From Bacteroidota bacterium (GTDB lineage: Bacteria > Bacteroidota > Bacteroidia > Chitinophagales > Chitinophagaceae), in assembly GCA_023433345.1 (NCBI GenBank), contig JAEZDA010000096.1, forward strand, positions 1 through 18,976: DNA of 18,976 bases, in the 5' to 3' direction. The position numbers and the translations under genes are program-made. The notes under the pieces are model-generated. The model was not told the origin of the DNA. It worked only from the letters and a program-made list of their open reading frames with translations, and did not search any database. How positions within the stretch are numbered: the stretch's first letter is position 1; each line of letters begins with the position of its first letter. Below are positions 15,248-18,976 of the stretch, one piece after another.

Positions 15248-16801
15248 ATGGCTGAGAAAACATCCGGCACCGGTCACCCCAAAGGACTGTACGTTTTATT
15301 TTTTACAGAGATGTGGGAGCGATTCAGTTATTATGGAATGCGTGCGATCCTGGTTCTGTTCATGACGAAGATGCTCATGTTTGACACAGAACTCGCATCG
15401 GGCATTTATGGAAATTTCACAGCCGTTGTTTATCTCACTCCATTAATAGGAGGCTTCATTGCAGACAGGTATTGGGGCAACCGCAAATCTATCTTCTGGG
15501 GCGGTGTGTTAATGGCGATCGGCCAATTTACACTCTTCTTCTGCGCAAGCCTGGTAAAAACAAATATGCAAATGGCCCTTACATTTTTTGTGATAGGGCT
15601 TGTAGCGTTGGTTTTAGGCAATGGCCTGTTTAAACCAAATATCTCCACAATGGTAAATCAACTTTATGCCAAAGGAGACAAAAGAGTTGATGCGGCCTTT
15701 TCCATTTTCTATATGGGTATTAACCTCGGCGCATTCTTTTCGCCACTGATCTGCGGTGCACTCGCTGAAAAAGTTGATTACAAATGGGGCTTTTTTGCAG
15801 CCGGGGTGGGAATGGTGCTCGGCATCATCATGTTCCAGATGCTGAAAAACAAATACATCGTAACCGCTGCCGGCGAACCTATAGGTGTAACGCCCACGGC
15901 GAAAGAAACGGTGGTTGATGTTACTGCAACCGAAGCTGTAGAAACACCTGTGGCCAGGAAAGCAGAGTTTACTCCGCAACGAATCGGCTTGTGGGCTGTT
16001 ATTTATGCAGGCCTGTGGTTGTTGTTTATGTTTGTTGTTGGCTTTAACTGGATAAGCACACTCGTTTTTTCTACCTCCATCGCCGCAGCAGGATTTATCA
16101 TTTCAGACCCTAACCTTACTAAAATTGAACGCGACCGCGTTATTGTTATTTATATCGCAGCCTTTTTTGTGATCTTCTTCTGGAGCGCCTTTGAACAGGC
16201 CGGCGCATCACTCACCATCTTCGCCGATAAAAATACAGACAGGTTCATATTCGGATGGGAAATGCCAGCAAGCTGGTTCCAGTCAATCAACCCGCTTGCA
16301 ATCATTTTATTCGCACCACTTTTTGCCAGCATCTGGACCTCACTCGGAAAGAAGGACCGTGAACCCGCTTCTCCCGTGAAGCAGGCCCTTGGTCTGTTTT
16401 TGCTTTCACTCGGCTTCCTGATCATCGCAATGGGAGTAAAAGGCGTTGATGCAACAACAAAAATTTCGATGTTCTGGCTGATAGGAATGTACGTGGTTCA
16501 TACTTGGGGCGAACTTTGTTTATCACCTATAGGACTGTCAATGGTGGCACGCCTCGCACCGGTTCGCCTCGCATCTTTGCTGATGGGCGTATGGTTTCTC
16601 GCAAACGCCATGGCAAATGATTTTGCCGGAATGTTGAGTAAATTATTTCCTGAGGATGGAAAGGTTACAAGTCTCTTCGGTATTCAGATCGACAGCCTTT
16701 ATTCATTCTTCTTAATCTTCGTTGTCTTTGCCGGAGTTGCATCAATAGTGCTTTTCCTGATAAGCAAAAAATTGCTGAAGATGATGCACGGGCTCAGGTA
16801 A
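15248..16801 (+). CDS. POT-family proton-dependent oligopeptide transporter (first copy)
   Basis: The 517-residue inner-membrane protein is a major-facilitator-type POT/PTR2 transporter that should import di- and tripeptides with protons. The proton-coupling motif ExxERFxYY is intact at E21-Y29 (EMWERFSYY). The loop motif GGFIADRYWGNRKSI (68-82) and the PTR2 signature FSIFYMGINLGAFFSP (151-166) are present, followed by FEQAGASLTIFAD and QSINP in the second half. The length and an extra central hydrophobic pair suggest 14 membrane segments, as in bacterial POTs. A hydrophilic, Thr/Val/Glu-rich linker at about 210-240 separates the halves. A second, related gene follows directly, but a strong terminator lies between them. 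Confidence 0.93.
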   Translation: MAEKTSGTGHPKGLYVLFFTEMWERFSYYGMRAILVLFMTKMLMFDTELASGIYGNFTAVVYLTPLIGGFIADRYWGNRKSIFWGGVLMAIGQFTLFFCASLVKTNMQMALTFFVIGLVALVLGNGLFKPNISTMVNQLYAKGDKRVDAAFSIFYMGINLGAFFSPLICGALAEKVDYKWGFFAAGVGMVLGIIMFQMLKNKYIVTAAGEPIGVTPTAKETVVDVTATEAVETPVARKAEFTPQRIGLWAVIYAGLWLLFMFVVGFNWISTLVFSTSIAAAGFIISDPNLTKIERDRVIVIYIAAFFVIFFWSAFEQAGASLTIFADKNTDRFIFGWEMPASWFQSINPLAIILFAPLFASIWTSLGKKDREPASPVKQALGLFLLSLGFLIIAMGVKGVDATTKISMFWLIGMYVVHTWGELCLSPIGLSMVARLAPVRLASLLMGVWFLANAMANDFAGMLSKLFPEDGKVTSLFGIQIDSLYSFFLIFVVFAGVASIVLFLISKKLLKMMHGLR

Positions 16802-16821
16802 TTAATTTTAAAAATTATTCG

Positions 16822-16848
16822 TGGCAACGGAAACGTTGCCATTTTTTT
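16822..16848 (+). terminator. Intrinsic terminator between the two POT genes
   Basis: A perfect 8-base stem, TGGCAACG (16822-16829) with CGTTGCCA (16834-16841), closes a GAAA tetraloop and is followed by seven T residues. It is 20 bases after the first transporter's stop codon, so the second gene, which starts only 19 bases further on, needs read-through or a promoter overlapping the terminator. Confidence 0.93.
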
Positions 16849-16867
16849 AATAAACCGATTTATAAAA

Positions 16868-18514
16868 ATGAACAGTACAGATCAATCACGTAAACATCCC
16901 AAAGCCCTTCCCTTTTTATTCTTTTCAGAAATGTGGGAAAGATTCGGTTACTACCTGATGATCGGAATTTTCCTGCTTTACCTGAAACATGTGGAGCAGG
17001 GATTTGCGATGACGAACACCGAAGCATCTGACCTCTACGGAACTTTTATCGCCCTTGTTTTTCTTACACCATTCATTGGCGGACTTCTCGCTGATCGTTA
17101 TTTTGGATACCGGAAATCAATCATTGCAGGCGGACTAATGATGGGAATAGGTTATTGCCTCATGGCGGTTCATAGCCTGCCGATGCTTTATGTTTCCATG
17201 ACCCTTGTGATACTTGGAAATGGTTTTTTTAAACCGAACATCTCAACATTGCTCGGCAATCTATATTCTACACCCCAATTTCAGGCCCGTAAAGATGAAG
17301 GCTATAACATCTTTTACATGGGCATCAACATAGGCGCCTTTATTTGCAACTTCTTCAGTGCCGCCATTATTATTTTGTGGGGATACAAGTATGCTTTTGT
17401 TGCAGCCGGTATAGGAATGTTCATCGGCGTAATAATTTTTCTGGCAGGAACACGCCATTATAAAGAAGCAGACGTGAGGAAGGCAATGACAAAGGAAGAC
17501 ATGCCTTTCCTTCGTATCGTAATGACGATCCTCGTTCCATCTGTGGTAGCCGGAATTTTAGGCTGGATCATTCCCGGCTCTATTTTCGGGTCAGACAGTA
17601 ATGACGCATTCATCTTTGCCTGTATCCCTGTTATCTATTTTTACGGTTCGCTTTATTTCCGCGCGGAAAAAGAAGATAAACGCCCGATCGCCGCACTTCT
17701 TGCAATTTTCGCAGCAGTGATCATGTTCTGGGCTGTGTTCAAGCAAAACGGAACAGCCCTTACAATTTGGGCCGAAAGTTATACTGACAGGCAGGTATCC
17801 GGCGTGGCCGGGGATGTATTCAACGGACTTTATCTTGCCGAACAGGTTCCATATAAAAAAGACAGTGTAGAAGTTTATGACTCACAGTTCAGGCTGCAAA
17901 AAGTTGACGGCTCTGTGCAGAAAGAACTAAACTACCCTCCGTATTTTAAAAATGTTGCACCTGAGGATCTTCCCGCCGAAGGCAGTTCAGCATCGCTTTG
18001 GGCCACTCCGCTAAGCCAAAGTATCAATCCGTTCTGGGTGATATTTTTAACACCCATTGTAGTTGCCTTCTTTGCATGGATGCGAAAAAGGAACAGGGAA
18101 CCATCAACACCAACCAAAATAGCGCTGGGACTTTTCATTTCCGCATTGTCTGTGTTGGTGATGGTAGCAGCAGTTTACGCATCAAAGAATGGTGCGGAAA
18201 AAGCGAGCGCATTATGGCTTGTTTCTACTTATGGAGTGATAACTATTGGCGAATTACTTCTTAGCCCGATGGGGCTCTCACTCGTTTCAAAGTTAAGCCC
18301 GGTAAGAATTACAGCCCTGATGATGGGCGGCTGGTTTCTTTCTACATCAATCGGGAATAAGCTGTCTGGCGTGCTCGCATCACTATGGGACGGTTATGAA
18401 AACAAAGCAAATTTCTTCTGGGTGAATTTTGGCTTAATGATGGTGGCAACTCTCATCATGTTTGGGATGTTGAAGTGGTTGAACCGCATCATGAAGGAGA
18501 AGGGAATTAAATAG
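16868..18514 (+). CDS. POT-family proton-dependent oligopeptide transporter (second copy) with loop insert
   Basis: The 548-residue product is a paralogue of the preceding transporter. EMWERFGYY (21-29) retains the ExxERFxYY proton-coupling motif, GGLLADRYFGYRKSI (71-85) is the loop motif, and NIFYMGINIGAF (147-158) the PTR2 signature. FKQNGTALTIWAESYTDR (291-308) aligns with the equivalent place in the first copy. There a hydrophilic stretch of about 75 residues runs to SQSINP, against about 12 residues in the first copy, an insert of roughly 60 residues between two membrane segments. Substrate is probably small peptides but may differ from the first copy. The start ATG at 16868 places the conserved motif at the same residue number as in the paralogue. 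Confidence 0.92.
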   Translation: MNSTDQSRKHPKALPFLFFSEMWERFGYYLMIGIFLLYLKHVEQGFAMTNTEASDLYGTFIALVFLTPFIGGLLADRYFGYRKSIIAGGLMMGIGYCLMAVHSLPMLYVSMTLVILGNGFFKPNISTLLGNLYSTPQFQARKDEGYNIFYMGINIGAFICNFFSAAIIILWGYKYAFVAAGIGMFIGVIIFLAGTRHYKEADVRKAMTKEDMPFLRIVMTILVPSVVAGILGWIIPGSIFGSDSNDAFIFACIPVIYFYGSLYFRAEKEDKRPIAALLAIFAAVIMFWAVFKQNGTALTIWAESYTDRQVSGVAGDVFNGLYLAEQVPYKKDSVEVYDSQFRLQKVDGSVQKELNYPPYFKNVAPEDLPAEGSSASLWATPLSQSINPFWVIFLTPIVVAFFAWMRKRNREPSTPTKIALGLFISALSVLVMVAAVYASKNGAEKASALWLVSTYGVITIGELLLSPMGLSLVSKLSPVRITALMMGGWFLSTSIGNKLSGVLASLWDGYENKANFFWVNFGLMMVATLIMFGMLKWLNRIMKEKGIK

Positions 18515-18583
18515 GTTGAAGGGCCTGGTGGATTTATTTATGGCCGGCAGGCGGCAAAACCGGTTGGCTGCAATTTGATCCTG

Positions 18584-18639
18584 CCTTGCACCCTGCACCC
18601 TGCACCTTGTTCCCTATGCCTTGTAACCTGCACCTTACG
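18584..18639. repeat. Degenerate heptanucleotide tandem repeat, eight units
   Basis: Fifty-six bases divide exactly into eight 7-base units with consensus CCYTGCA on the plus strand. The second and third units are identical (CCCTGCA); the others differ at one to several positions. The last unit contains the stop codon of the DUF418 gene, so the array begins at the very end of that coding region and extends towards the POT gene. Upstream, 18515-18583 holds only a weak imperfect hairpin without a T-run. Confidence 0.8.
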
Positions 18640-18976
18640 CCCGGTTCCTCTGCTTGACGAGTGGTAAGCGTTTTCCATAAGTAAGTTGCCTCCATATCCA
18701 TTCCAGGGGGCCATAATTGAAATATTGCAGCCAAATGTGGCTAATGGCAAGCAGGAAAATGTACACCGCAAAACTTATTGCCACTGAGGTTGCAAGGCTC
18801 ACCTTAGCGCCCCATCCAAAGCCAATGCCGTAAAAGATCATCACTGCTAAAAGCGTTTGTGCGATGTAGTTAGTAAGGGCCATTCGCCCCGGGGCGATGA
18901 AAATATTCAACCGGCGGCGGCTACGTTCGTTCATATACCAAACGCAAACCGTAGCCGTATATGCAAGGCTGAGCGG
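18635..18976 (-). CDS. DUF418 family membrane protein, C-terminal part
   Basis: Only the last 113 residues are in the window; the frame stays open to the right edge, so the ATG at 18934 is internal and not the start. The segment PGRMALTNYIAQTLL and the end SHIWLQYFNYGPLEWIWRQLTYGKRLPL are the hallmark of DUF418 (YeiB-like) proteins: the conserved GRMALTNY, the YGPLEWxWR box and the short basic tail. At least two to three hydrophobic segments are visible. Function of the family is not established; related to acyltransferase-3-type membrane proteins in fold and possibly a transporter or modifying enzyme. The stop codon lies inside the heptanucleotide repeat. The gene converges on the second POT transporter. 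Confidence 0.9.
   Translation of the reverse strand, partial: PLSLAYTATVCVWYMNERSRRRLNIFIAPGRMALTNYIAQTLLAVMIFYGIGFGWGAKVSLATSVAISFAVYIFLLAISHIWLQYFNYGPLEWIWRQLTYGKRLPLVKQRNRA

Noticed and set aside
18550..18574. Imperfect hairpin after the second POT gene as a terminator
   Set aside because: The stem includes a G-G mismatch and G-T pairs and is not followed by a T-run on the plus strand.
18584..18639. CRISPR array as an explanation of the tandem repeats
   Set aside because: Units are 7 bases long, directly adjacent and without spacers, and no cas gene is present.
18538..18771. Minus-strand frames reading through the heptanucleotide repeat
   Set aside because: They are in a different frame from the convincing DUF418 sequence and their repetitive ends come only from the heptamer array.

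Overview
The window looks like chromosomal core DNA of a Bacteroidota member, most likely of the Chitinophagales/Chitinophagaceae type. The evidence is the protein families (OprO/P-type porin, Bacteroidota ECF sigma operon with a sensor-like third gene, split transketolase, mreBCD-mrdA-rodA order), A-rich leaders instead of strong Shine-Dalgarno sites, and several matches to the Bacteroidota -7 promoter element TAnnTTTG. The genus is inference. I see no tRNA, rRNA, CRISPR array, insertion sequence, phage gene or toxin-antitoxin pair, and no gene-free stretch over about 200 bases.

Layout. (1) 1-2762, phosphate uptake: the start of a phosphate-selective-type porin on the minus strand lies divergent from a DUF47/PhoU-like gene and a Pit phosphate transporter. 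(2) 2814-4859: galE, then a stand-alone C-terminal half of transketolase. (3) 4930-6667, a compact signalling operon: ECF sigma factor, a one-pass membrane protein with three short P-x-G-aromatic repeats that is a candidate anti-sigma factor, and a secreted Spy/CpxP-like protein, closed by an intrinsic terminator. (4) 6668-6868: a gene-free stretch with a promoter-like site followed by a second terminator, possibly a very short RNA gene. (5) 6869-13570, minus strand: the cell elongation operon mreB-mreC-mreD-mrdA-rodA, followed by a metallo-beta-lactamase-fold hydrolase. (6) 13771-15078, minus strand: purD. (7) 15248-18514: two tandem POT-family oligopeptide transporters separated by a strong terminator. 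(8) 18584-18976: a heptanucleotide tandem repeat abutting the 3' end of a DUF418 membrane protein gene that enters from the right edge.

How the genes work together. The rod operon is a complete set: MreB filaments, the MreC/MreD membrane scaffold, the RodA glycosyltransferase and the PBP2 transpeptidase. It is preceded by a candidate promoter whose spacer holds a perfect 8-5-8 palindrome. The porin and Pit together suggest outer- and inner-membrane steps of phosphate import. The ECF operon resembles sigma/anti-sigma/periplasmic-sensor triplets, and it is the closest thing here to an incompletely described system. Most of the rest is ordinary housekeeping; the remaining interest lies in domain insertions (Pit, the second POT transporter, RodA, the PBP2 tail) and intergenic signals.
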